NCBI GenBank assembly: GCA_027563935.2
Contig: CM050447.1
Coordinates: 83,127,461 to 83,191,460 of the forward strand
Origin: Costus lasius
Lineage: Eukaryota; Streptophyta; Magnoliopsida; Zingiberales; Costaceae
Length of the DNA: 64,000 nucleotides
Direction: 5' to 3'
The translations under genes were made by a program, and so were the position numbers. Positions within the stretch are counted from its first letter, which is position 1. The number at the start of each line of letters is the position of its first letter. The notes under the pieces were generated by a model. The model was not told where the DNA came from. It made no database searches and worked only from the letters and a program-made list of their open reading frames with translations. Shown here piece after piece: positions 12,129 through 23,934 of the stretch.

Positions 12129-12848
12129 CCAGCACAGCACACATTAACACGGGCAGCCCACATAAGATTAAATAAACAAGCATATGCTTACAATCAACAT
12201 GTGATCCAATAAGAAAATAAAATTTTGAAAAACCGCATTGGCATCATTTTATTTTTCCTTATGTGCCCTACTACCTTACAACGGTCCATTATTAGGGATC
12301 CACTCATCAGACCTAGTCAGATCCACTGCCCTTGCATGCACCAAGTCCAAACTGACTTGAGTCGACCAAATGGTCAATCATGCATGCGCCAAGGGCTGAA
12401 CGACCTCATGAGTTCTGGCAAGTGGGTGTGACCCCGGGCCTAAACCATGTGCGTTCACAGGTTGTCTCAACCAGACATCGCTACACGCCTGTCCACAGTC
12501 GACCTATAGCCACCTCGTGCTTGCGCACAGGTGCCATCTGGTCGACCCATCTAGGCTGTCAGATAGTCTGATCAGACTGGTTGGATCTTGACTAGACTGT
12601 GACTTCAACCCTAATAACCCGTCTAAGGGTTTAAAGTAGGCACCACTTAGATCTAATGGTAAGCGCGCAAGTCATTAAGTTTGGTGAAAAACATCAACAA
12701 CAATATGAAAGAAGTGCTACCTTCATTCATGCGCGAAGATTAATATACAACATGTAAGTTTTCGCATGTAACCTATAGATCTAGCAATATGGCGCAAACA
12801 TGGATCACAAATCAAACATAGCAATCATATTAACATGCATAAGAACCT

Positions 12849-12860
12849 GCTCTGATACCA
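12849..12860 (-). other. Primer-binding site of E1
   Basis: The complement reads TGGTATCAGAGC, the standard match to the 3' end of plant initiator Met-tRNA, two bases inside the 5' LTR. Confidence 0.92.
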
Positions 12861-12862
12861 GT

Positions 12863-14555
12863 TGAAAGTCCCCTAAACAAGGGGGGGGGGGCGAAACCCT
12901 ACTAGCGCATATGGAGGTTTTAAAGCAGCGGAATGGATTTCTAGGGATCGATTGCATGAGATATGATCAACTACAAAAACCCCGATTGCAAACATAAGAA
13001 GGTTCATACCATCGCCATCCTTTGGATGGTGCCTTGGAAGCAAAGATCGAAAGGGATCTTCTCCAAAAGTGACGCACACAAGGTGATGCTGCCTACTCTT
13101 TGTTGATCCTTGTGCTAGCAAGGTTCTTCAAAGGTCTTTGTCGTATGAAAGGGAAGAGAAGATTTTCCTTGCTTGGCGAGACCTCTCCCTTGTCGTCAAG
13201 AAGCTCTACCACACGAATGTGTCAAGAACCAAAAGCCAACAGGCGACAGGAGGGCGAGAGGGAGGCGTGAAGAGAGGCGACGTGAGATGTGGTCACGTAA
13301 GTGACATGCTATCTAAAAATAGCAAAACCACTTCTCATCATGAAATGCGCTCATGAACAAATCGCAAATCTCTTCTCCCATGAACCATGCGCTCACTTGA
13401 TGAGCTGGTTCAATTTGGTTTGGTTCAAAGACCAATTAACCCAAGCCATTTGGTCTAGATCACAATAAACCCTAAAGGTTCAAGATCTAACCGTTCATCT
13501 CTTGATGCTCTTGATCTCACCGATCTAGCATCCATTCTCTCAATCAAAGCTTACCGATCTTAAGCCCTAATCAATCAAACATGATCAGACCAGATCTCAC
13601 TTACAATCAGAGATTAAATCCCTTTAAACTGAATCCAAACAATTCAGTCCACACGATCTGACTTAAGTAAGCCATATCATCAAATTGTGCGACCCTAAGG
13701 GTTTCCTTTAAATGTCGGTAACAATAACTTACATTATCACGATCAGTGAGGGGTATCTAGCAACACATCACTGTCTCCCGATATAAAGGAAAGAGTCTTC
13801 CAAGACTACACCCAAACCACAGCACAAGTGTGAATCCACTTCACTAGGCATACAAGTTTCCTTTGCCACTTGATGTTCTTATTGGACAAGCATGTCAAGC
13901 CTGTAGCTCCAATATGATGAGCATGATTAGATCAGATGAACATAGTCACCTGGGTATGGCCATACACTTTCTCAATCATCTCATTCAGGGGGGCCCCTTT
14001 AGAACATCACACTCCAATTAAGGAGACGGCAATCCTATATCTATCACTAGTGCCCTAACATGACTCATGATCATTATCCAAGATAGTCTATAACCATTAT
14101 GTTTCAAATGATATTGAACTACCTCAAAACAATGACAATCATCATTTAGAAACACAAGTGATCTCAAGTCAGAGGACATGTGCCACTTGTTGCAAACAAG
14201 GATTATTCACATTGTGACAAGCAATTGAATATCCTAGTAGGGTCTATCCAGTACATCCAATGCACCCATGAGTCTACATCTTATTCCATGCTCGAAGCAT
14301 CCTATAAGATTAGAACACATATTAGTCTCAATCATATCAAGGCTGTCTCATGTTCACCAAGATATCTCGACTAAGGACATATAGCATGTCAGCCTAGCTG
14401 AACAGCATTGAGACATTATTCAGAAGTACACTTATTGCAGCAGACAATGTAACAACCTGAATAACAACCATTGCCTTTATAAACATAAGAGTTTATACAT
14501 GATACTGAAAGAATCCCAAGGCCTCAAACATTAGCCTTAAGGGCATACCCCAACA
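12863..14555 (-). repeat. 5' LTR of E1
   Basis: 1693 bp, matching the 3' LTR at 2267-3962 with about 14 visible substitutions. It is followed on the right by the target duplication CCAAC. Confidence 0.95.
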
Positions 14556-14560
14556 CCAAC

Positions 14561-15845
14561 ACCCCTATCAATGTTAGGGGTATGGACTTCATCCTGCAAC
14601 TGCAAATAAAATAAGCAGCTGCATTAACATATACCCAAATGTACACGGAATAAAAGATGCAAGTGTGGACTCACAGTGCAGCAGGTATCAAAAGACACAA
14701 TCTTCATTGGTCCTTCAATCTGGGGAGGATCATTCTCTCTATGTAAAAGATCCCTCTCCCACTCTTCTTCCTCAAGTTCATATATTATCTGTAACCAGGT
14801 GAATAAGGTTAATAGGCCAACAAGTAAACAATAAAAAAAGTTCATTCATATCGTTTGGGCACTGACGGTTTTTACATATTTAAAATATTCATTTCTCCTT
14901 GAAGCCTTTACTTGTGCCCAACGAAATATACGAGGGTAAATATTCCCTACCATATCCTTTCTCCATAAGTAGTAATGTTCATATATCCATACTTGTAAAT
15001 AAACAAAAAAGGATTCAATTACAAGCATAAAAAAATATATAAAAAGTAATCAATTAAGGGTAATCATACATTTAGAAAGATGCCACACCCAGCGATGCTC
15101 TTCACACCTTGCAATGCCCGCAACTTACTCTAATGCAATTCTTCTACCAAATAATGGTAAACTGTCTCAGCACAATTAAACTTACTTAACAAACTGACAT
15201 CCTCGACATAAGTTGCTAGATATCCCGGAAGACTGTAATTTTCCCATGTAAATAAAAATGTACATAATATATATAAAATACTAAGCCTTAAGAGTCTTTC
15301 ACTATCCTGAATTTTAGACCCCTTCTTGGTTATCTTTTTCTCTAACAAACTTCTGTTGATTGTTCCACCACCAAATTTTGTCATGTAGAATGGCGTAATC
15401 AAAACCACCAACTCTCCTTCTGATTCAAACCAAAAATTATAGCTACATCTCTAATAGTAAATCCAACAAAAATCCCATTATGATTGAATCCACTTTCTGC
15501 CAAATTCCAACAAGGTATTAGGTACTCAAGTTTCATCATTTCTAGCCATACGGATGGGCCCTCAAACAGTCTTCCAAATGGAGTCAATGACAATTGCTTT
15601 AGATCACATCCACTTGACACCTTACCAATGAATGAGTGTAATCTACTCATTGAACATCTGCTATGTGAAATACGAGCCATTTCTTTCTCAGTGGAAGTTT
15701 CATCTTTTACGTCCATATCACGCTGAGGATCACTCTCAATTGAACTAGAATTCCTCATTCTTGCAATACATTGCTTTATGCACAGGTTAGGGTGAGGTTT
15801 GGGCCAAGTTCGACAATATGAGAATAAGTTCGACGATATGCTCAA
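14561..15845 (-). pseudogene. DUF1985 / plant-mobile-domain-like gene fragment
   Basis: Several minus-strand segments together resemble the plant DUF1985 or mobile-domain proteins often carried by Ulp1-type Mutator-like and other transposons. Segments: 15399-15845 (ends FTIRDVAIIFGLNQ), 15130-15411 (VEDVSLLSKFN, YLVEELH), an exon near 14846-15008 with VWIYEHYYLW and YPRIFRW, an exon 14675-14788 with an AG acceptor and a GTGAGT donor, and a last exon starting near 14605 after TTATTTGCAG that enters E1. Damage: a frameshift near 15400 and an in-frame TAG at about 15127-15129. The final exon stays open across the E1 site into 2261. The family call rests on motif resemblance only. It may be the remnant of a gene carried by an older DNA transposon. 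Confidence 0.55.
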
Positions 15846-17998
15846 TGTGCAAAAAATACGGAATTAGAGATTGAAAAAATTGTCCACATTAAGTACTATT
15901 GTATCCAAGTCACATGACAACATGTCCATTCATTAACCCCAGGTTTAGGCCAAGTTTGGTTCAAGTTCGACGAAATGAGAAGAAGTTCGACGATATCATC
16001 ATTTAACAAAAATAGAGAATTAGACATTAAAAATAAATGTATAAATTAAGTATTATAGTATTCAAGTCAATGTCCTTTCATTATCTCCAAGTTTGGGTCA
16101 AGTTCGATCAAATTTAGGTCAAGTTCGACGAAATAAGAATAAGTTTGACAATATCATCAATTAACAATAACAGGGAATTAAAGATTGAAAAAATGTATAA
16201 ATTAAATACTATTGTATCCAAGTCAATACCCATTCATTTTCCAAGGTTTGGGTCAAATTTGAATCAAGTTTGGGTCAAGTTTGACGAAATAAGAAGAAGT
16301 TCGACAATATCATCAATTAATAAAAAAAGAGAATTAGAGATTGAAAAAAATAATATAAATTAAGTACTATAGTATTTAAGTCAATGTCCATTCATTGTCC
16401 CCAGGTTTGGATCAAGTTGGGTGAAATTTGGGTCATGTTCGACGAAATGAGAAGAAGTTCGACAATATCAACAATTAACAATAATAGGGAATTAGAGATT
16501 GGAAAAAATGTGTAAATTAATACTATTGTATCCAAGTCAATGTCCATTCATTATCTAAGCTTTGGGTCAAGTTGGGTCAAATTTGGGTCAAGTTCGACAA
16601 AATAAGAAGAAGTTCGACAATATTATCAATTAACAGTAACAGGGAATTAGAGAGTGGAAAAAAATGTACAAATTAAGTACTATTGTATCCATGTCAATGT
16701 CCATTCATTATCCAAGGTTTGGGTCGAGTTGGGTCAAATTTGGGTCAAGTTGGGTCAGGTTCGACGAAATAAGAAGAAGTTCGATTATATCATCAATTAA
16801 CAATAATAGGAAATTAGAGATTGCAAAAAATGTATAAATGAAGTACTATTGTATCCAAGTCAATGTCCATTTATTATCCAAGGTTTGGGTCAAGTTGGGT
16901 CAAGTTCGTCGAAATAAGAAGAAGTTCGACAATATCATCAATTAACAATAACAGGGAATTAGAGATTGAAAAAAATGTATAAATTAAGTACTGTTGTATC
17001 CAAGTCAATGTCCATTCATTATCCAAGGTTTCGGTCAAGTTGGGTCAAATTTGGATCAAGTTTGGGTCAAGTTCGACGAAATAAGAAGAAGTTCGACAAT
17101 ATCATTAATTAACAAAAAAAAGGAATTAGAGATTGAAAAAAATGTATAAATTAAGTACTATAGTATCCATGTCAATGTCCATTCCTTATCCCCAAGTTTA
17201 GATCAAGTTGGGTTAAATTTGGGCCAAGTTCGACGAAATGAGAAGAAGTTCGACAATATCATCAATTAACAATAATAGGGAATTAGAGGTCGGAAAAAAT
17301 GTATAAATTAAGTACTATTGTATCCAAGTCAATGTCTATTCATTATCCAAGGTTTGGGTCAAGTTGGGTCAAGTTCGACGAAATAAGCAGAAGTTCAACA
17401 ATATCATCAATTAACAATAACAGGGAATTAGAGATTAGAAAAAATGTATAAATTAAGTACTATTGTAACCAAGTCAATGTCCATTCATTATCCCCTTGTT
17501 TGGGTCAAGTTGAGTCAAATTTGGATCAAGTTGGGTGAAGTTTGACGAAATGAGAAGAAATTCGATAATATCATCAATTAACAATAACAGGGAATTAGAG
17601 ATTGAAAAAAATGTATAAATTAAGTACTATTATTTCCAAATCAATATCCATTCATTATCCCCAGATTTAGATCAAGTTGGGTCAAATTTGGGTAAAGTTT
17701 GGGCAATTTCAACGAAATGAGCAGAAGTTCGACAATATCATCAATTAATAAAAAAACAGGGAACTAGAGATTGAACAAAATGTATAAATTAAGTAGTATT
17801 ATATCCAAGTCACACCAAGTTCATTATCCCTTAGGTTTGGGTCAAGTTGGGTCAAATTTGGGTCAAGTTTGATGAAATGAGAAGGAGTTCGACAATATCA
17901 TCAATTAACAAAAAAAAAGGAATTAGAGATTGAAATTGAAAAAAAATGCATAAATTAAATACTATTGCATCCAAGTCACACCAAGTCATATATTACTA
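15781..17998. repeat. Tandem array, about 14 copies of a ~158-bp unit
   Basis: The anchor GAATTAGAGATTG (with variants) occurs at about 15861, 16018, 16175, 16331, 16489, 16644, 16810, 16956, 17123, 17280, 17425, 17592, 17761 and 17920. Spacings are 145-169 bp, mean about 158. Length variation comes mainly from an internal GGGTCAAGTT / GGGTCAAATT sub-repeat present in one to four copies. Each unit also carries AGAAGTTCGACAATATC. The array is AT-rich and non-coding. It starts at the 5' end of the DUF1985-like pseudogene, so it may be subterminal repeat of an old transposon. Confidence 0.88.
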
Positions 17999-18060
17999 TT
18001 TCAACTTGCTCAATGCAAGTTTGGGTCATGCAAGTTTCATTGAAAATTCATGTGCAAATA

Positions 18061-19745
18061 TGAAAGTCCCTAAGGGGGGGGGGGGGGCGGTGGCGAAACC
18101 CTAAATAGGCGCATATATAAATTTTTGCAGCGGAAGCTAGGGCTTCTAGATCGATAGCATGTATGTCATATGATCAACTAAAACATGTATACATCGAAAA
18201 GGAGTCATACCATCGCCATTGCTTTGGATGGCGCCTTGGAAGCAGAGATCGAAAGGGATCTCCTCCAAAAGATGCGCACACAAGATGTGATCGCCTACTC
18301 CTTGTTGATCTTTGTGCTAGCAAAGTTCTCCAAGAATCCTTGTCGAATGGAAGGGATGAGATGACTTGATTGCTTGGCTGAGACCTCTCCTTGTCGTCAA
18401 CCCTCTTCACCACACGAGAATGTCGAGAGCCAGAGGCAAGAGGCGACAATAGGACATGAAGAGAAGCGACGTGAGGCGTGGTCACGTTTAGCAACATGCT
18501 ATCTAAAATTAGCAAAGCCTTAACGTGTGATGCGTTCACTCCAAGTGAACCATCACATTTTCCTCTCCCCTTGAACCATGCGCTCACTTGATGAGCCGGT
18601 TCAATTTGGTTTGGTTCAAAGACCAATTAACCCAAGCCATTGGTCTAGATCACAATAAACCCTAAAGGTTCAAGATCTAACCGTTCATCTCTTGATGCTC
18701 CTGATCTCACCGATCTAGCATCAATTCTCTTGATCGAAGCTTACCGATCTCAAGCCCTAATCAATCAAACATGATCAGACCAGATCTCACTTACAATCAG
18801 AGTTTAAATCCCTTTAAACCGAACCCAAACAATTCAGTCCACACGATCTGACTTAAGTAAGCCATATCATCAAATTGTGCGACCCTAAGAGTTTCCTTTA
18901 AATGTCGGTAACGATAACTCACGTTATCACGATCAGTGAGGGGTATCTAGCAACACATCACTGTCTCCCGATATAAAGGAAAGAGTCTTCCAAGACTACA
19001 CCCAAACCACAGCACAAGTGTGAACCCAAGTCACTTGACATATGTGTTTCCTTTGCTACTGGATGTTCTTATTGGACAAGCGTGTCAAGCCTGTAATTCT
19101 AATATGATGAGAATGATTAGATCAGATGAAACATAGTCATCTGGGTATGGCCATACACTTTCTCAATCATCTCATCCAGGGGGCCCCTTTAGAACATCAC
19201 ACTCCAAACAAGGAGACGGCAATCCTATATCTATTACTAGTGCCCTAACATGACTCATGTTCATTATCCAAGATAGTCTATAACCATTATGTTTCAAATG
19301 ATATTGAACTACCTCAAAACAATGCCAATCATCATTTAGAAACACAAGTGATCTCAAGTCAGAGGAAATATGCCACTTGTTTGCATACAAGGATTATTCA
19401 CATTGTGACAAGCAATTAAATATCCTAGTAGGGTCTGTCCAGTACATCCAATGTACCCATGAGTCTACATCTTATTCCATGCTCGAAGCATCCTATAAGA
19501 TTAGAACACATATTAGTCTCAATCATATCAAGGCTGTCTCATGTTCACCAAGATATCTCGACTAAGGACTTACTGCATGTCAGCCAAGCTGAACAGCATT
19601 GAGATATTATTCAGAAGTATACATATTGCAGCAGATACTGTAACAACCTGAATAACAACCATTGCCTTTATAAACATAAAGTTTATACATGATACTGAAA
19701 TAATCCCAAGGCCTCAAACATTAGCCTTAAGGGCATACCCCAACA
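18061..19745 (-). repeat. 3' LTR of E2
   Basis: 1685 bp. Read on the minus strand it starts TGTTGGGGTATGCCC and ends GACTTTCA. A long G run (about 17) lies at 18074-18088 on the plus strand. Confidence 0.94.
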
Positions 19746-19758
19746 ATCTCCCACTTGC
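19746..19758 (-). other. Polypurine tract of E2
   Basis: The complement reads GCAAGTGGGAGAT immediately before the 3' LTR, identical to E1, E3 and E4. Confidence 0.85.
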
Positions 19759-19765
19759 ACTTAAT

Positions 19766-22700
19766 CTAATGGTTGAGAAATCTCAAACCCATATTATTAC
19801 AGTGCTTCACATGCTTCTGCTGCGCCAGAGGCTTTGTAAGCGGGTCTGCCAGATTGTCATCTGTATGAACCTTGCAGACTTTGATCTCGCCACGATCAAT
19901 GATCTCCCGGATCAAGTGAAACCTTCTCTGTATGTGCTTGGACTTCTGGTGCGACCGTGGTTCCTTTGCTTGTGCTATTGCTCTAGTGTTATCACAGAAG
20001 ATAACCAAAGGATCTGCACTCGAAGGAACAACACCAAGTTCCTGAACGAACTTACGAATCCACACTGCCTCCTTAGATGCTTCTGAGGCTGCAACATACT
20101 CGGCTTCTGTTGTGGAATCAGCAACAATTGACTGTTTGAAACTTTTCCACACCACTGCTCCTCCATTCAAGCTAAAAACATAGCCTGATTGTGATCGGAA
20201 ATCATCCTGGTCAGACTGGAATGAAGCGTCAGTATATCCTTCAATACTGAGTTCTTCCTGACCTCCATATATCAAGAACATATCTTTGGTCCTCCGAAGA
20301 TATTTCAAAATGTTCTTGACCGCAATCCAGTGTGCCTTCCCTGGATTACTTTGGAATCGACTGGTCACGCTTAACCCGTAAGCAACGTCTGGGCGAGTAC
20401 ACAACATCGCATACATAATGGACCCAATAGCCGAAGCATAAGGCGTATTGTCCATTTCATCTTTCTCAGTCTGTGTTTGTGGACACTGACTCTTTGAAAG
20501 ATTCAGACCATGTCTGACTGAAAGATATCCTCTTTTAGAATTTTCTAAATGGAATCTCTCCAGGACTTTATCGATGTAAGTACTCTGGCACAACCCGAGA
20601 AGCCTCTTAGATCTATCTCTGTAGATCTTCACACCTAATACATAGGTTGCTTCTCCTAAATCTTTCATCTGGAAACACGCTCCCACTAAACCTCTTATAT
20701 ACACACGGGTCATCTTCATTCTTGATGAAACCAAATTCACAGATTGATTCATCAAAACGAATATTCCAGCTTCTTGATGCTTGTTTAAGTCCATAAATGG
20801 ACTTCTTTAATTTGCATATTTTATGACGATCCGATGGATTAGTGAAACCTTCAGGTTGTGTCATATACACATCCTCTTCTAATTTTCCATTAAGGAAAGC
20901 GGTCTTCACATCCATCTGCCAGATCTCATAATCATAATATGCCGCTATCGCGAGAATAATCCGAATAGACTTGAACATAGCTACAGGAGAGAAAGTTTCA
21001 TCATAATCTATCCCGTAGATTTGTTTGAAACCTTTCGCAACTAGCCTGCCTTTATAGGTAACCACGTTACCATCCATGTCAATCTTCTTCTTGAAGATCC
21101 ATTTACAGCCTATAGGGGATTACTCCCGGAGGCGGATCAACCAAATCCCAAACTTGGTTATCTGACATGGAGTCCATCTCGGCTCGCATAGCTTCAAGCC
21201 ATCTTGCTGATTCCGGTCCACCGACCGCATCCGCATAAGTGAGGGGTTCATCATCAATGATGTAGACTCCGTCATAGCGCTCAGGCTGTCGACGGATCCT
21301 CCCGATCTTCGTGGTTCCCGTGATATCTGAGCCTCAGGTTGTTCAGTAACCTGATCTACTGGCTCAGGCTCATCCAACTGTGCTTGACTACTTTGTCCTT
21401 CTTCTGGATTCTCATCCAGCTTTATTTCTCTCCCACTGGCCTCTTGCAGAAGAAATTCCTTCTCAAGAAAAATAGCCGTCCGAGCAACAAATACTTTGTT
21501 CTCTTTGGGATCGTAGAAATAATAACCCTTAGTTTCTTTAGGGTAACCGACAAAGATACATTTCTCAGATCTGCTCTCTAGTTTCCCAGAGGCGAGCTTT
21601 TTTGACATAAGCCTCGCAACCCCAGATCTTAATAAATGTCAAGCTCGGCTGTTTCCCATACCATAACTCATATGGAGTCTTTGAAACGGCCTTGGATGGC
21701 ACTCGGTTTAGTACCTTTGCAGCTGTTTCCAGTGCAAATCCCCAAAAGGAGTAAGGTAGAGTAGCCTGACTCATCATAGAACGAACCATATCCAGTAATG
21801 TTCTATTTCTCCTCTCGGACACACCATTCCATTGCGGTGTTCCTGGCGGAGTGAGCTGTGAGATAATCCCACACTCCTTCAGATAGTCAGTAAACTCATG
21901 ACTCAAGTATTCTCCACCTCAATTTGAGCGAAGTGCCTTGATATTTCGGCCTAGCTGATTTTGTACTTCATTTTTGAACTCTTTGAACTTGTCAAAAGAT
22001 TCACTCTTATGTCTCATAAGATAGACATAACCATACCTACTGAAATCATCAGTAAAGGTAATGAAGTATGAATAGCCACCTCTGGCATGTTTACTAAATG
22101 GCCCACACACATCACTGTGAATGAGGTCAAGTAAACCTGAAGCCCTTTGACCTTTGTTGGAAAAAGGAGACTTCGTCATTTTACCCATTAAACAAGCTTT
22201 GCATGTATCAAGCTCCTCATAGGAGAATGATCCCAGCAGTCCATGGTCATGCAACCGCTTAATGTGCTTCTTGTTAATATGGCCTAAACGACTATGCCAT
22301 AGCAAGGTGCTGTCATCAGCATACTTGGCTTTCTTAATATCAATTTGTTGTATAGAACATTCCATGTCCAACATGAATAACCCATTGTTAATCGACCCAG
22401 TAGCATAAACAATATTATCAAAATAAATGTAACACTTTGAAATCTTGCATTCAAAGGAAAACCCTTTCCTGACAAGAGCAGGAATAGAGATAATATTCTT
22501 AGTTATGCTGGGTACAAAATAACAATTGTCCAGTTCTAATACAAGACCAGATAGTAAAGAGATGTGAAAAACTCATACAGCAACAGCAGCAACCCGTGCC
22601 CCGTTTCCTACTCGTAGGTCCACCTCATGCTGTCCCACCTGTCTTCTTCTCTTGAGTTCCTGTACATTTGAACAAATGTGAACTCCACATGCAGTCTCTA

Positions 22701-23568
22701 ACATCCATGATATAGAAGAAGAAACCATGACTTCAGTCACGAAAATACCTGAGCCAGAAGCGAAAGGCTTACTTCCCTTCTTCTCTCCTTGGAGCGCTTT
22801 ACAGTCCTTTTTCCAGTGACCCAACTGGCCACAATGGAAACATCTGTATTCCTTCGACCGCTTTACCTTTTGTTTCAGAGCCTTGTTGTAGCTCTTGACA
22901 GGGGCTTTGCCCTTCTTCCCCTTCTTCTTGTTCCTAGAAGGAACCATGAGGACAGAGGATGAAGGCGTTCCCTTCTCACGAGACTGAGTCTGCTCAGTAG
23001 TCAAGAGCATGTTCAGTAACTCTGCTGGCGTACAGTCGATCTTGTTCATATTAAAATTAATAATGAAAGGATCGAAAGAGGCCGGGAGAGACTGCAGGAT
23101 GATATCTACAACAAGCTCCTGATTGATGGTATGTCCCAGTTTCTCTAGAGCCTCCTTGTACCCAATCATCTTGAGCACATGAGCTCCAACTGGACTCCCT
23201 TCAGTCAGTTTGCTCTGAAAGAAAAGTTTAGTCAAATTATAGCGTTCAGTCCTTGCCTGTGCTGCATACAGCATCTTGAGGTTTGCTATAATTTCTATAG
23301 CAGATAGATCCTCATGCTGACGTTGCAGCTGTGGCGTCATAGACGCTAGCATCAAGCAAGCGACATCAATGCTATCATTGACATGCTTCTCATAAGCATC
23401 CCGAACCGCCCTTGCGGCGTTCGCAGCGGGTTGAGGCGGTATAGCCGTCTCGAGGACATACAGTTTCCTCTCAGCCTTAAGAACAATCTTAAGGTGTCCG
23501 TACCAGTCTGAGAAGTTTGGCCCAGCAAACTTCTCCCTTTCCAGTAGGGATCGCACATTGAAGCTCAT
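19766..23568 (-). pseudogene. E2 gag-pol, multiply broken
   Basis: It starts at ATG (complement of 23566-23568) and ends at 19766. Gag, zinc knuckle and protease are recognisable as in E4, but the protease Asp triplet reads ETA rather than DTA (LETACG). Breaks in sense order: stop TGA at 22573-22575 after the protease start; stop TGA at 21919-21921 in integrase; an extra T near 21600; a base lost near 21300; a base gained near 21116; and a 92-bp deletion at about 20677 that removes the RT YVDD region and shifts the frame. The integrase second Asp codon is AAT (Asn, complement of 21922-21924), as in E4. RNase H (19766 to about 20250) stays open. It cannot make a working polyprotein. Confidence 0.93.
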
Positions 23569-23934
23569 GGTGTTCGTTGCTGCAGGAATCTACAACAATG
23601 CAAGAACAGCAAGGTCAGTATCAATGTTTAGAATCAATCCAGGACTTTAGAAAGATTCTTTTCTCACTATTTTTTCTGACTGAAAAATCCATTAAAACAG
23701 TCTGAAAGAGTAAGACTCTTTTAGTGAGATAGGATCCAGATTTCATACTTGGTCTCCGCGTCCCGCTCAGGCGAGATAAGATGCACAGAGAGTACAAGCA
23801 CTAATTTCTGGTAGGCAGTCCCTGCCAATCGCCAACCTGTGCGATTCCCCTTCATCTGGGCGATCCAGCCGACTGTGCCAACTGAGTTGGTACAACACAG
23901 TCTCTGATCCCACAGATGGCTGCCTCCATATAGC

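Larger units (their letters stand above)
11039..12862 (-). other. E1 leader (5' untranslated region)
   Basis: The leader is 1.8 kb of non-coding sequence between primer site and gag ATG. It contains the structured block at 11909-12128 (see separate entries). On the sense strand the last bases before gag look like a plant 3' splice site (pyrimidine-rich stretch ending TTGTTGTAG in related copies), so splicing of the leader is possible. The short open frames across it are not conserved between copies. Confidence 0.8.
2267..14555 (-). mobile_element. Copia family A element E1, complete ends, minus strand
   Basis: E1 is a full-length Ty1/copia element bounded by 1.69-kb LTRs and flanked by the 5-bp target duplication CCAAC (2262-2266 and 14556-14560). 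Order on the minus strand: 5' LTR 12863-14555, primer site 12849-12860, structured leader, gag-protease 9652-11038, a 3.2-kb solo LTR insertion, integrase-RT-RNase H 3983-6483, polypurine tract, 3' LTR 2267-3962. Without the insertion it is about 9.1 kb, matching E4 (9020 bp). By eye the LTRs differ at about 14 sites plus length changes in two G runs, the most diverged pair of the four. It inserted in the same orientation as, and within, the pseudogene at 1398-2266 / 14561-15845. Confidence 0.95.

Noticed and set aside
14624..15845. An intact cellular gene on the minus strand.
   Set aside because: Frameshift near 15400, in-frame stop near 15127, and the last exon is split by E1; called a pseudogene.
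15781..17998. CRISPR-like appearance of regularly spaced repeats.
   Set aside because: Direct head-to-tail units without unique spacers, in plant DNA; a minisatellite.
18174..18626. 150-codon open frame in E2 LTRs (also 28337-28789).
   Set aside because: Identical because the two LTRs are near-identical; absent in E1, E3 and E4 LTRs; low similarity to any protein I recognise.
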